Shown here one piece after another: positions 8,603 through 17,109 of a stretch of 64,000 nucleotides of DNA. The position numbers and the translations under genes are program-made. Position 1 is the stretch's first letter; each line of letters opens with the position of its first letter. The stretch covers positions 2,418,001 to 2,482,000 of the forward strand of contig NZ_CP099546.1 in NCBI RefSeq assembly GCF_023973145.1, read 5' to 3'. A model generated the notes under the pieces. The model was not told the DNA's origin and did not search any database. It saw only the letters and a program-made list of their open reading frames with translations. Source of the DNA: Natronosalvus vescus (GTDB lineage: Archaea; Halobacteriota; Halobacteria; Halobacteriales; Natrialbaceae).

Positions 8603-9022
8603 CTACGAAAGCTCGTCCAAGCAGTTCCAGCCGGGAGGTGGACTTGCACTATTAATCGGTTGGAGATCATGATCAAAAACTCCAACACCCGATATGTATG
8701 GGTCGTATTCACCATACGCGGTTTCCTCAGCTTTAATCGTCAGTGGAAGGTTAGGTTCGTCAATCGTATAAAATCCTGTACCAATGAGACCATCTTCCAA
8801 GAACACGAAACTGAGTTGAACCTGAAAGACATCGTGTGGCCTGCCGCGGATGTGTACTGTAAAACAGGATTCGTATTGGATTACAACTCCTCCTTCGGAA
8901 GTGGTGTCTCGATCCGATGCTCTTCCACGATCTTGGGCAGAACCGACGCTTGTTGCTCCCACAACGCCACCACCAATTGCGAGTAACAATGATCGTCGAG
9001 CCATGTTGGCATTTGATGCCAT
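8603..9022 (-). CDS. Exported protein of unknown function between the 32-bp repeats
   Basis: The 139-residue protein begins MASNANMARRSLLLAIGGGVVGATSVGSAQ, a twin-arginine-like signal with a hydrophobic core and an Ala-rich cleavage region. It is probably exported (start either ATG). The mature part is beta-rich with two cysteines and no known domain. It is the only gene lying between the two 32-bp sites and is read opposite to the pilins and the recombinase. Base composition is AT-richer than that of host genes. Confidence 0.6.
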   Translation of the reverse strand: MASNANMARRSLLLAIGGGVVGATSVGSAQDRGRASDRDTTSEGGVVIQYESCFTVHIRGRPHDVFQVQLSFVFLEDGLIGTGFYTIDEPNLPLTIKAEETAYGEYDPYISGVGVFDHDLQPINSASPPPGWNCLDELS

Positions 9023-9128
9023 AGATCACACTCCACCACTAAATGTGAAATAGCTTTCATAAGATGGTGATTTAGTACATCCAAATATATTACATAAGCG
9101 GCTATACTGAGAGATGGATGTCATCGGA

Positions 9129-9160
9129 TTCTTTGTCCGATAACACCCGAATCTCGGACG
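9129..9160. repeat. Recombination-site-like 32-bp repeat, copy 2
   Basis: This is a direct-orientation copy of 8467-8498, 662 bp away, with the same inverted arms (GTCCGA and TCGGAC) and a different 5-base centre. It lies about 85 bp before the recombinase start, in that gene's likely control region. Cognate sites are often placed this way. Confidence 0.75.
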
Positions 9161-9243
9161 TAAACCGGCCCGATCGGGTCGGTCATCCCACCAAAACACT
9201 CACTATCCACCGGGTTGCCGTCCGCATTACTCGCAACCCGGAC

Positions 9244-9831
9244 ATGAATCTTCAGCAACATCGCAACCGCGACGACATGAAAGTCTGGCTCAGCCAGACC
9301 GAAGTTGCACAGCTCCTCGAGACCGCTTCCAACACCCAACAGCGACTGGCTTACTCACTGGGTGCTCGCTGTGGGCTCCGGTCTCACGAAATTCTCGACG
9401 TCTCACCGGAAGACGTCGTCGACACTGACGCCGGAACGATGCTTCGTGTCTGGCACGGGAAAGGCGACAAGTTCCGCGAGACGCCCGTTCCACGTGACCT
9501 GGCGACGACGATTCGGACAGTGGCCGACGTACGGGATGCGTCGACTGATCAGCCGTTGCTCGAGATCTCGTCCACCAGATCGCTCCGGCGCTGGCTCAGT
9601 CAGACCGCTGGAGAACTCCACCAGGAGACCGGCGACGACGGCTGGCTGTATCTCGGGATGCACGATCTCCGGCGGACGTGGGCGACCTCGCTCGCGAGCA
9701 ACGACGTCGACCCGCTCTTGGTGATCGACTGGGGTGGGTGGAACGATCTCGAAACGTTTCTCGAGCACTACCGTGGGACGTACTCGCCGAAGGCTCAGCA
9801 GCGGGAACGTGAAAAAGTTGACTGGCTCTGA
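9244..9831 (+). CDS. Catalytic-domain-only tyrosine recombinase
   Basis: The 195-residue protein holds a full tyrosine recombinase active site: Arg46 (GARCGLRSHE), Lys73 (WHGKGDK), His140 and Arg143 (MHDLRRTW), Trp166 (DWGGWND), and a tyrosine in FLEHYRGTY. The core-binding domain seen in XerC and in the viral integrase is missing, as only about 15 residues precede the catalytic domain. The frame extends to 9118, but the 32-bp repeat lies inside that extension, so ATG 9244 is chosen. It is distinct from the provirus integrase and probably acts on the 32-bp repeats beside it. Confidence 0.85.
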   Translation: MNLQQHRNRDDMKVWLSQTEVAQLLETASNTQQRLAYSLGARCGLRSHEILDVSPEDVVDTDAGTMLRVWHGKGDKFRETPVPRDLATTIRTVADVRDASTDQPLLEISSTRSLRRWLSQTAGELHQETGDDGWLYLGMHDLRRTWATSLASNDVDPLLVIDWGGWNDLETFLEHYRGTYSPKAQQREREKVDWL

Positions 9832-9882
9832 ACATTTGGGAGAATATGGTGAAATTGATAATTCATTACAACTATTAAATCC

Positions 9883-10791
9883 TTATTCTGGTGTAGTTCT
9901 CCTTTCCTCTGGAACAGAGTCGATGTTGAAGATGATAAGCGAGATTAAGTTAAGCAACATACCAAATTCAGCTTGAGCTCGTTTTTCGCCGTGTAATACT
10001 GTATTTCGATTCTTTGCTAAATGTCCATAGACACGATTTGATGGGACATTGCTGAAAAACTCCGCGTATGCTTCACGGAACTGTTGCATTCGAGAACTAA
10101 GCGGCTCATCAGCTGCATCCTGTTCAAGATGCCAAAGTAGATGACCAATATTGTTACACTGTTCATTTCCCGAATAATGATCTATAGATCCGTACCCCAA
10201 AATAACTCGACCTGGTCGAACTGTTCCGTTTTTCTCGATATCTTTCCGGCAAAGGCTTTTCACTATCCCTTCCAACGTTGGAAAAGCCATATAGCGTGCC
10301 AAAAGAGACGCATTGTTCAGGACAAACTCTTGATTTGATCTCTCGTTCCAACCAAACTCTCCACCGATGGAACCCCATGGATCGGCGAGGATCGCACGAA
10401 CAAGTAATTCTACATTTTCAACGAGTTCTTCGTAGACCGGATCATCTTCTTGAGTCACCTCTTTAATAACAAATGCAGCTTCTTTCCACACTGCATCGTG
10501 ATCTGGTGTACGTTGTATTTTCATAAGCCGAACAAGTTCAATAGGGAGACGACCAAGATCCTCTATCGATAATCCACTCACTTCTGGAAGATCCTCTCTA
10601 TTAGAAATGAGACATTCTCTTTCCAAATCTCCCTGATTGTAACCAATAAATCCTTCTCCACTGCTATTTACAACTCCTTGAAAAGGGTAGGGCCGCTTTT
10701 CAGTGCCAAGCATTCCCTCCGTAGGGTAACTCTCAAGATACCTCCTGTACGAAGCTTCGATCTCAGCCCAGTAACTCCTCATTTTGGGCAA
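9883..10791 (-). CDS. HEPN-like protein (candidate ribonuclease/defence gene)
   Basis: The 302-residue protein is AT-rich in sequence and unlike viral core genes. Near the C terminus (residues 262-267) it has NRNTVLHG, the R-x4-H motif with a polar residue after Arg that marks HEPN domains. Many of these are RNases in toxin and antiviral systems. The surrounding helices fit a HEPN bundle. The N-terminal 200 residues, rich in Trp and acidic residues, are not recognised. Location in provirus cargo fits a role against competing viruses. Function is inferred from one motif, so moderate confidence only. Confidence 0.6.
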   Translation of the reverse strand: MPKMRSYWAEIEASYRRYLESYPTEGMLGTEKRPYPFQGVVNSSGEGFIGYNQGDLERECLISNREDLPEVSGLSIEDLGRLPIELVRLMKIQRTPDHDAVWKEAAFVIKEVTQEDDPVYEELVENVELLVRAILADPWGSIGGEFGWNERSNQEFVLNNASLLARYMAFPTLEGIVKSLCRKDIEKNGTVRPGRVILGYGSIDHYSGNEQCNNIGHLLWHLEQDAADEPLSSRMQQFREAYAEFFSNVPSNRVYGHLAKNRNTVLHGEKRAQAEFGMLLNLISLIIFNIDSVPEERRTTPE

Positions 10792-10874
10792 TATGACTCT
10801 ATGGCCACATATACTTCACTGAGTTTAGAATCTGGCCGACATTCAATGTAGGTTCAACCTCAAATAGAACAAAT

Positions 10875-11063
10875 TTACTCCTCAAAGATGCCGTCGACGA
10901 GTTCGACAGTCCACTTTCCCTCGTCAACGTGGCAAATGTGCGCGTGATATTCTCCCTCGAGTTCGCCGTTTTCGCCAAGTAGTCCCTCAATTCGAAGATC
11001 GTCTTTCGGGAGCGTAACACCGGCTGAGTTCTGATCGAGCTGGCGTAATTTGTTCAGTGCCAT
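10875..11063 (-). CDS. AbrB/SpoVT-like small regulator
   Basis: The 62-residue protein starts MALNKLRQLDQNSAGVTLPKDDLRIEG. The LPKDDLRIEGL segment is that of a swapped-hairpin AbrB-like DNA-binding protein, common on haloarchaeal viruses and plasmids. The ATG at 11063 is preceded on the minus strand by TTTATA at about 11087-11092 and by a perfect inverted repeat (11068-11082) that could be its operator. It is divergent from the structural operon and may control it. Confidence 0.65.
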   Translation of the reverse strand: MALNKLRQLDQNSAGVTLPKDDLRIEGLLGENGELEGEYHAHICHVDEGKWTVELVDGIFEE

Positions 11064-11067
11064 GGAT

Positions 11068-11082
11068 GGCGGGCAACCCGCC
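11068..11082. promoter_or_regulatory. Inverted repeat in the divergent control region of the structural operon
   Basis: GGCGGG-CAA-CCCGCC is a perfect inverted repeat between the TATA-like element of the minus-strand regulator gene and its start codon. Further right, GCCAAGGGATAC and GCCAAGGGAATAC (about 11113 and 11135) form a direct repeat before the VP3-like gene. Together these look like binding sites that could switch the structural operon. Confidence 0.45.
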
Positions 11083-11184
11083 TTGGTATAAAGCTTGCTG
11101 ACAGTCTGGTTTGCCAAGGGATACCCGAGGTTCCGCCAAGGGAATACGGAGTTTTTCGACAGATGGGGGTGGCGGTTCGCGGGT

Positions 11185-11619
11185 ATGGCACTTAGCCTAC
11201 CTGCGAACATGGTACCCTCCGCCGTCAGGCGCGAGGATGGTATTGATTTGATCGACAGCGTGCTTGCGCCGCTGTTCGTACTTGCATCGGTCTCGATGGT
11301 CGGCGTGGTCACGATCGCGCTGAACGCCCCGTTCAACATCGGGATGGATGCGGCGCTCTACAGCGCTCACGGCACCACGATCACCTACGCGTTCATCGTC
11401 TCGATGCTGACGCTCGGGACGGCGTGGATCACCAACGGCCAGACGACGATCGAGGACTACACCGACGTGGAGACGGTCGTGTTGCTCCTGGCGGTGATCC
11501 TCAACATCCTGTCGGCGCTCGTGCCAGCAGTGAATCACGTGGTCAGCACCATGTGGTACGTCGGCTGGTTCATCGTGCTCCTGAACGCGGCGGCGTTCTA
11601 CCTTATCGCCTACAAATAA
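11185..11619 (+). CDS. VP3-like internal membrane protein of pleolipoviruses
   Basis: The 144-residue protein has four hydrophobic segments (about residues 18-42, 47-73, 84-105, 117-142) separated by short loops. Pleolipovirus VP3 homologues are small multi-span proteins lining the inner side of the virion membrane, placed first in the structural block. The start [10 protein letters not shown] at 11185 is chosen because the upstream extension is non-membrane low-quality sequence. It begins the plus-strand operon that runs to the ATPase gene. Confidence 0.8.
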   Translation: MALSLPANMVPSAVRREDGIDLIDSVLAPLFVLASVSMVGVVTIALNAPFNIGMDAALYSAHGTTITYAFIVSMLTLGTAWITNGQTTIEDYTDVETVVLLLAVILNILSALVPAVNHVVSTMWYVGWFIVLLNAAAFYLIAYK

Positions 11620-11632
11620 ACGAGGTTCACCA

Positions 11633-11758
11633 ATGCAATTCCTACAATACAACGGTTCGAAAGCGGAGTGGTACGATTCGACGATCACCGGCTACATCGT
11701 TACGGCCTCGGCGATCTCGATCGGTCTCAGTGCGGTGATGGCCCTGGGGGTGATCTAA
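11633..11758 (+). CDS. 41-residue single-span virion protein candidate
   Basis: A short frame, MQFLQYNGSKAEWYDSTITG then a hydrophobic helix ending MALGVI, fills the gap between the VP3-like gene and the next gene. Its TAA stop is directly followed by the next ATG. Host-like codon use, a clean transmembrane helix and perfect operon packing support it. It is too short for most gene finders. Small one-helix proteins at this place are plausible virion components, but the role is inferred. Confidence 0.7.
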   Translation: MQFLQYNGSKAEWYDSTITGYIVTASAISIGLSAVMALGVI

Positions 11759-12298
11759 ATGCGGCCCACGCCCACGGCTGGCCGGGTGCTCTCGCTCGCG
11801 GTGATCGTGGCGGTGCTCGGCGCTGGCCTCCTGGTCGGCCTCGGCGCTGCCGACGGCCTCGAGGAGCTGATGAACGAGACGGTCGAGGTCGATAGCGAGA
11901 CCGATCCGCTCACGCTGGCGGTGGAGTTCTCCGACGACTTCAACGACAGCGAAACGGACGTTGCGACGGTTGAAGCGACGTTCTACAACGAAACCGAGTT
12001 CAACGAGAGTGGCACGAACGCCACGGCGGCAAACTCGTTCACTGTCGACGGCCAGGAAACTGAGCGAATCGTCGAGGACGTCTATTTCGAGGACTACCCG
12101 GAACTCGAGTACGATACGGAATACCGCCTGGTTGTCGAAGGTGACGAGGAACAGGTCGATACCGTCGAACTCGAGGGCGGACTGATCGGCGGCGTGATCG
12201 TCGGCGGCGGTGACGCCCAGCCCGGCTTCGGTGTCGGGGTGGCGGTTCTCGCGCTGGCGGTAGCGGGCGCGGCGGCTCGCGTCCGCGGAGGTGAGTGA
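11759..12298 (+). CDS. Membrane-anchored surface protein of the provirus
   Basis: The 179-residue protein has an N-terminal signal or anchor helix (residues about 9-30), an acidic extracellular domain with several N-x-S/T sites (NETVEV, NDSETD, NESGTNAT), and a C-terminal helix (GFGVGVAVLALAVAGAAA) ending RVRGGE. That is the topology of halophilic S-layer or virion-surface proteins. It directly precedes the spike gene and its stop overlaps the spike start (TGATG). No named family is recognised. Confidence 0.72.
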   Translation: MRPTPTAGRVLSLAVIVAVLGAGLLVGLGAADGLEELMNETVEVDSETDPLTLAVEFSDDFNDSETDVATVEATFYNETEFNESGTNATAANSFTVDGQETERIVEDVYFEDYPELEYDTEYRLVVEGDEEQVDTVELEGGLIGGVIVGGGDAQPGFGVGVAVLALAVAGAAARVRGGE

Positions 12299-14232
12299 TG
12301 TCGGAGAGTGACGATCGCGGCGGCGACCCTGAAGCCCATGCCCATAGCCCACGGCCCATCGAGTTTCAACAGGGGGTAACACTCGACCGCCGTCGGTTCA
12401 TGCGGAATGCAATGGTTGCGGGGGTGGCAATGACCGCTCTCGGATCTGGAGCTGTAACGGCAGAGGAGGATGGTGATGACTGGTCGGACGCTTCGCCATT
12501 CACTGTCGGTGGTATGCAGGTTCTCCTCGGGAACCTCGGCTGGCTTCCTCGTCGGGCTGCAACCACCAACGGTACTGCGTTGTGGGATCAGTTGCACGCG
12601 ACGGCGTTAGAGTTGGAGATCCGGAGGAATTCCTTCATCGGGTCGATTGAAAATGACGCCGAGATGCTTCCCTACTATCTCCGGCTCGACATGGCGAACG
12701 CGCTGGTTGAGGCGGCCCCTGATAACGATAAGCCGACGACGGAGCAGATTGTGCTCGAGGTTCTCGAGGACGAGGTATCGAACTTGCTCCTGAATCTGTT
12801 CAACTACTGGACGGTAGACTACCTGGGGGCGATGCGCCGGATTAAATGGGCGTATGACGACGATACGGGAGACATCAATTTCAACGACGTGTTCCGGTCA
12901 CAGTCGATAAACTTAGAAGACGGCTCGATAATCTCTGAGTCGCTGGATTGGGGCAACCTCCCGCTTAGTTCGGCAGACGTTTGGGCGGGCGTCATGGAAG
13001 AATACCTCTCTCGACAAGAGGAAGAATATGACGACCCAGACACCGATCTCGATGAACACGCCGAGTTCCATGATTACGGTTGGGGGGACACATGGGACTT
13101 CCCACTCGGAATAAAGCTCGTTCTCCCAAACAATGACGAAGTGTCGGTTCCGGGCCTGTGGGGCGGAGAGAACTCTGGCGACGACCTCAACGCCACCGTT
13201 AACTTCCTCCCGACCGCCGACCTGTCCTCGAGCCGATGGCTGGAAGGAACGTATGCCGGTGACGACCGTAACTTCTGGCTCCCTGAACACAATTACGAAA
13301 TCCTACACGGCGACCAAGACATCCCCCGACCGCTAAACGATTCATTCGATGACGACTGGCTATACCCGGCACACTATGGGATTCACGTCGCTGAAAGAGA
13401 GCCTGGTGATGATCCGATCGGAAACGTAGCACTGCTCGATTCGAGGCAGTTTGTTGAGGCTCATCACGCGATCATGGAGACCTACACCACTGAAACGGGC
13501 AACATCGCTACGATGGTGGACAATCTCTATGACCTCGCCGCGGATGGCGAGATCACTGCTGAGGAAGTAACCAGCGGGTCAGCAATCATAAAAGCAGCTG
13601 AGGAAGAGGAAGACCCCACATGGCAACACTACGCGGGATATTACCGGGCGGTCGGAATACCCGAGGCTGATTACCCGACGACTATCGACCTCGGTGGTGT
13701 GACGGCAGTCGGTAAACTGTTCTGGACGAATCCAACCGCAGACGGTGATGATGATCCGAGCATTCCGGTCGGTGACGTGATCGACCCGAACGAACTCACT
13801 GGCGAGATACACGGAGCGCTGGAGATCACAGACATTGAAACTGATGATCCAATGCTCGATGATACAAATGTGAATGTCGGAGACGTATCGACGTTCTACA
13901 TTGACAGGAACTTCAAAATCACCGAAGTACATCTTGACGGGCCGGATGACGAACTCACGTTCCCCGAACGTGGATTGTTTGAACCGGACGATGACACTGA
14001 CGACATCATCGATGCCCTACTTGCTGCTTACGAACAGGAGCAAGAAACACGTGAAGGAGACACCACGTTGACAGTCAATGTTGAGTCTGATGATGACGGC
14101 TCAGGTATTGGCTTCCCCTCGTTCGGCTTCGGTTCCGACTTCGGCAGCGGCCTCCTCGGACTCGGGATAATCACCGGCGTTGTCCTCCTGGTGGTATCGT
14201 TCGTGACTGACCTCCTCCCCTGGACTCGATAG
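12298..14232 (+). CDS. VP4-like spike protein (Tat-exported)
   Basis: The 644-residue acidic protein is the virion spike candidate. A twin-arginine signal (DRRRFMRNAMVAGVAM, residues 30-45) ends in an Ala-rich cleavage region near residue 54. A large ectodomain follows, and a C-terminal helix (GLLGLGIITGVVLLVVSFV) ends in WTR, anchoring it in the membrane. Pleolipovirus VP4 spikes have the same layout and mediate host binding and fusion. The ATG at 12298 overlaps the previous stop. The ectodomain's 5' part is less GC-rich than the flanking genes, as expected for a fast-evolving receptor-binding protein. Confidence 0.85.
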   Translation: MSESDDRGGDPEAHAHSPRPIEFQQGVTLDRRRFMRNAMVAGVAMTALGSGAVTAEEDGDDWSDASPFTVGGMQVLLGNLGWLPRRAATTNGTALWDQLHATALELEIRRNSFIGSIENDAEMLPYYLRLDMANALVEAAPDNDKPTTEQIVLEVLEDEVSNLLLNLFNYWTVDYLGAMRRIKWAYDDDTGDINFNDVFRSQSINLEDGSIISESLDWGNLPLSSADVWAGVMEEYLSRQEEEYDDPDTDLDEHAEFHDYGWGDTWDFPLGIKLVLPNNDEVSVPGLWGGENSGDDLNATVNFLPTADLSSSRWLEGTYAGDDRNFWLPEHNYEILHGDQDIPRPLNDSFDDDWLYPAHYGIHVAEREPGDDPIGNVALLDSRQFVEAHHAIMETYTTETGNIATMVDNLYDLAADGEITAEEVTSGSAIIKAAEEEEDPTWQHYAGYYRAVGIPEADYPTTIDLGGVTAVGKLFWTNPTADGDDDPSIPVGDVIDPNELTGEIHGALEITDIETDDPMLDDTNVNVGDVSTFYIDRNFKITEVHLDGPDDELTFPERGLFEPDDDTDDIIDALLAAYEQEQETREGDTTLTVNVESDDDGSGIGFPSFGFGSDFGSGLLGLGIITGVVLLVVSFVTDLLPWTR

Positions 14233-14234
14233 CC

Positions 14235-14792
14235 ATGAAACGCATTTTCATTTTCGCCACAGCGATAGCGGTACTGCTGGCGATGGGCATGGGCAGTATG
14301 GGCGCGGTCGTCGCCGAGGAGAACGCCACGGCGAACGAATCCGTCGTCGAGGACGAACTCGAGGCGACCGACGACTATCACCAGGCGATCGACACCGAAA
14401 CGCGGATCACGGACTGGAGCTACACCAGCGGTCGGTTCACCCTCACGATCGAGGCCGACGAAACCACTCGCGTCTCCCTCACGGAAGCAGGCACGTTCGA
14501 GGAAGGCACGTCGTCGTTCAACTACGACGAGGTACGCCTCGAGGAAGGCGAGAACACGATCACGTTCGCGGTCGCCGATCGGGACGGTGCGGCGGTCGCC
14601 GTCGCCACCAGACAATCACTCAGCCAGGGAACTGGCGCGATCGTCTCCACCGGGATGGTCGAACAGAACCCGTTCCGTCACTTCGGCGGTGAGTCCGGAC
14701 TGTTCTCGGGCGTCATCATGACCGTTTCCCTCGCCGGACTCGGGAGCTGGTACGTCGTCCGCTCGGAGGATAGCGGGGTGATCGAGGCATGA
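14235..14792 (+). CDS. Signal-bearing membrane protein downstream of the spike
   Basis: The 185-residue protein starts two bases after the spike stop. It has a signal helix (MKRIFIFATAIAVLLAMGMG), a beta-rich ectodomain (TRITDWSYTSGRFTLTIE...), and a C-terminal transmembrane helix (about residues 153-175). Pleolipovirus genomes have a conserved gene of this type directly after the spike. Its TGA overlaps the next ATG (ATGA), showing translational coupling. The exact role is unknown. Confidence 0.78.
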   Translation: MKRIFIFATAIAVLLAMGMGSMGAVVAEENATANESVVEDELEATDDYHQAIDTETRITDWSYTSGRFTLTIEADETTRVSLTEAGTFEEGTSSFNYDEVRLEEGENTITFAVADRDGAAVAVATRQSLSQGTGAIVSTGMVEQNPFRHFGGESGLFSGVIMTVSLAGLGSWYVVRSEDSGVIEA

Positions 14793-15583
14793 CCGACACG
14801 AGCGGCACCTTCGGATCGACGGCAGACCGGATCACGTACGTCCTCGCTGAAGGCCAGTTAATCGCACTCGGGGTGATGGTCTCGCTGGGTGCTGCACTCA
14901 TCTGGATACGGCCATCGGTTCCCGGTATCCCGCCGATCGTCTTCGGCTGGTTCGCCGCGCTCTTACTCCTGGGGCCGCCGCTGCTGGCGCTGTTCATCAC
15001 CGGCGCTCGAAAGCTCCGAAATCGACGAATGGTGGCCTGCCACCACATCAATGGCGTCGAGGACATCCGTGAGAAGTACTACGTCGAACCGGAGGTGTGG
15101 GCGAACAAGACGGTCGAGGGGCCGTCTCCCTACGTCGTCAACGACGGCGAGGCGTTCGAAGTCCGCGAGTTCACTTACCACGAGGATACGGAGGATCTGA
15201 TTGTGAGCGGCTGTTACCAGTCGAATATGGCCGACTCGAAGCTCGTCACTCTGAAGGCGATGCTCGAGGACATCCACGGCGACCTGATCGAGGACTCGAT
15301 CGCGCTCAACAAACTGCGCGGTCGGATCAGCAAGATGGGCGTCGAGATCGAGAACGACACGATCAACTACCATTCGGAGGCCGACGAGCGGGGGCTTATG
15401 GGCGCGAAAAGCAGCGTGAAAGAGCGCTTCGAGGCCGCCCGATCGGAGGCCGACAAATGGGATAGCGACGAGATTCGCGACGTCGACGACTACGCATTCG
15501 ACTACGATCCCGCCGCGAACCCGGAAGGGATCACGCTCGAGGCCTCCCAGGAGGCCGCAACTGACGGAGGGACGAACTCATGA
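14789..15583 (+). CDS. Two-span membrane protein conserved in pleolipovirus gene order
   Basis: The 264-residue protein has two transmembrane helices near residues 22-45 and 53-73 and a long hydrophilic, acidic cytoplasmic part. It occupies the place of the conserved membrane ORF between the post-spike gene and the ATPase in pleolipoviruses. Starts and stops overlap neighbours on both sides by ATGA. It may link the virion membrane with the ATPase; that is inference from order. Confidence 0.75.
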   Translation: MTDTSGTFGSTADRITYVLAEGQLIALGVMVSLGAALIWIRPSVPGIPPIVFGWFAALLLLGPPLLALFITGARKLRNRRMVACHHINGVEDIREKYYVEPEVWANKTVEGPSPYVVNDGEAFEVREFTYHEDTEDLIVSGCYQSNMADSKLVTLKAMLEDIHGDLIEDSIALNKLRGRISKMGVEIENDTINYHSEADERGLMGAKSSVKERFEAARSEADKWDSDEIRDVDDYAFDYDPAANPEGITLEASQEAATDGGTNS

Positions 15584-15789
15584 GATACATCCACGACGGG
15601 AAGCTTCGAGACGTAACGATCGATCCGCCCCCGCTTTTCGTCTTTGACGAGGTACAGACACGCGCTCGAGGCCGAACCTATACGGCGGCACTCTTCGCGT
15701 CGACGTTGGCGAAACAACGCCGGATGGAGAACCCGCCGCTGTGCATCGGCCACGAGGACGACAGCGAATGGAGGTGGTCTGAATCATGA
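15580..15789 (+). CDS. Small provirus protein preceding the ATPase
   Basis: The 69-residue protein begins MRYIHDGKLRDVTIDPPPLFVFDE and ends at a TGA that overlaps the ATPase ATG. Both ends overlap neighbours by ATGA, so it is a genuine operon member. No domain is recognised. Confidence 0.65.
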   Translation: MRYIHDGKLRDVTIDPPPLFVFDEVQTRARGRTYTAALFASTLAKQRRMENPPLCIGHEDDSEWRWSES

Positions 15790-16967
15790 CCGACAACAAC
15801 GGAGCCGACCAGCAGGCACTCTACACGACTGCACAGGCGCGCGAACACCAGGAGGGCTACAGTGACCGGGAAAACCGCGAGATCCACGACCACGGCGGTA
15901 TCATCCGCGATGAAATGGTCTCGAGGGCGCTGTCGATCCGGGCGATTCACTACGATCCGCTCGAGGCCGACCGCCCCGACAAGATGCCCGGTCAGTGTAA
16001 AGACCTCCAGAAACACCGCGACATCCGCATGGTGGAGGGAACTGAAACCTTCCGCCAGGCACTCGAGAACGGCGATATGCCGACAATCAAGCACATGGTC
16101 GGCGACACCTCCCAACGGGCGGACGTCTCGGGCATGAAGGCGATCGGGAAAGTAGACAACCTCATCGACGGCCCCGCGCCGGTTGTCGTCGTCCTGGGCG
16201 AAATGGGCGCGGGAAAGACCGATTTCGCCTGTTTGCTCGCACAGCGCTGGCGGGATCTGAACCGGTCGGACTCGCTCCTGGGGACGAACATCCAGTCCCT
16301 CGAGGAGAAGAACCGCTGGGTCGACGACGACGGCGACGTCCAGGACGGCTGGATTCCAGACTACGGCACCCTGATGGAATGGGTCGAACAGGACGGCGAC
16401 CCGCTCGAGCACAGCCAGCGCCCGAAGCTGTTCATCGGTGATGAATTCTCCAGCTCGGCCAGTGGCCAGGGCAAGCAAGGCTACGAAACTCGGATGAAGA
16501 TGGCACCGCTGGTGTACAAGATCCGCAAGTACGGTGGCGCGCTGATCTACATCGCTCACGGCGAACGGTCGATCCATCCGATGCTCTGGCGCGTCGGCAC
16601 GATCGTCAAGAAGGTGAGCCAGAAGAAAGCGATCATCGCGGACTCGATTAGCAACGCCAAACTCGCCGGCATCGAGGGCGAGATTGAGGGCATCCCGCCG
16701 ACGGACTTCCGGTACAACACCAAGGAAGCCAGCGATTGGAGCTGGTCGCGCTACGGTGACGAAACCGACGAGATGAACGCCGACGAGGCCGCTCGTCTCA
16801 CCGCGCTGTGGACGGTCATTCGCTGTAAGGAAGAGGGAATGACGAACCGTGAAACCGCCCAGTTCGTCCCCTACAGTCACGGCTGGGTGGGATCTCGCTG
16901 GCGCGAGTACCGAGATGACGGCAAGCACCTCGATGCCATTTCCAAAGTGAACGAGGTTATCGCATGA
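15786..16967 (+). CDS. P-loop ATPase of the pleolipovirus VP8/ORF8 type
   Basis: The 393-residue protein has Walker A GEMGAGKT (residues 138-145) and Walker B KLFIGDEF (about 214-221). A C-terminal helix-turn-helix-like region follows (about residues 350-385, MTNRETAQFVPYSHGWVGSRW). Every pleolipovirus genome carries a putative NTPase as the last gene of the structural block, and this fits by place and size. It is thought to act in genome handling or assembly. The plus-strand operon appears to end here, with a hairpin at 17027-17068. Confidence 0.82.
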   Translation: MTDNNGADQQALYTTAQAREHQEGYSDRENREIHDHGGIIRDEMVSRALSIRAIHYDPLEADRPDKMPGQCKDLQKHRDIRMVEGTETFRQALENGDMPTIKHMVGDTSQRADVSGMKAIGKVDNLIDGPAPVVVVLGEMGAGKTDFACLLAQRWRDLNRSDSLLGTNIQSLEEKNRWVDDDGDVQDGWIPDYGTLMEWVEQDGDPLEHSQRPKLFIGDEFSSSASGQGKQGYETRMKMAPLVYKIRKYGGALIYIAHGERSIHPMLWRVGTIVKKVSQKKAIIADSISNAKLAGIEGEIEGIPPTDFRYNTKEASDWSWSRYGDETDEMNADEAARLTALWTVIRCKEEGMTNRETAQFVPYSHGWVGSRWREYRDDGKHLDAISKVNEVIA

Positions 16968-17026
16968 CCGCGCCGCGGTGGATGGCTGGATACGGATACC
17001 GACTCCCCTTTACTCGAGGCCCACGC

Positions 17027-17068
17027 CCATCGCTCGCTCCTGGACGGAGCGAAGCGACCGATGGGCGG
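17027..17068. terminator. Strong hairpin after the structural operon
   Basis: GCCCATCG (17027-17034) pairs with CGATGGGC (17061-17068), and GCTCC (17038-17042) with GGAGC (17048-17052) inside it. The structure lies 60 bp after the ATPase stop and before the promoter (TTCTATATAT near 17091-17100) of the next gene. It may terminate or stabilise the structural transcript. Function is inferred. Confidence 0.5.
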
Positions 17069-17109
17069 TCGTCGAGACGGGCGGAGGAGTTTCTATATAT
17101 CGGCGCGCG

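Noticed and set aside
9118-9243. N-terminal extension of the catalytic-only recombinase
   Set aside because: The extension contains the 32-bp repeat and lacks a core-binding-domain sequence, so a start at 9244 is more likely.
15678-16928. 416-codon minus-strand frame over the provirus ATPase
   Set aside because: It is antisense to an ATPase with clear Walker motifs and tight operon overlaps; composition is that of a shadow frame.
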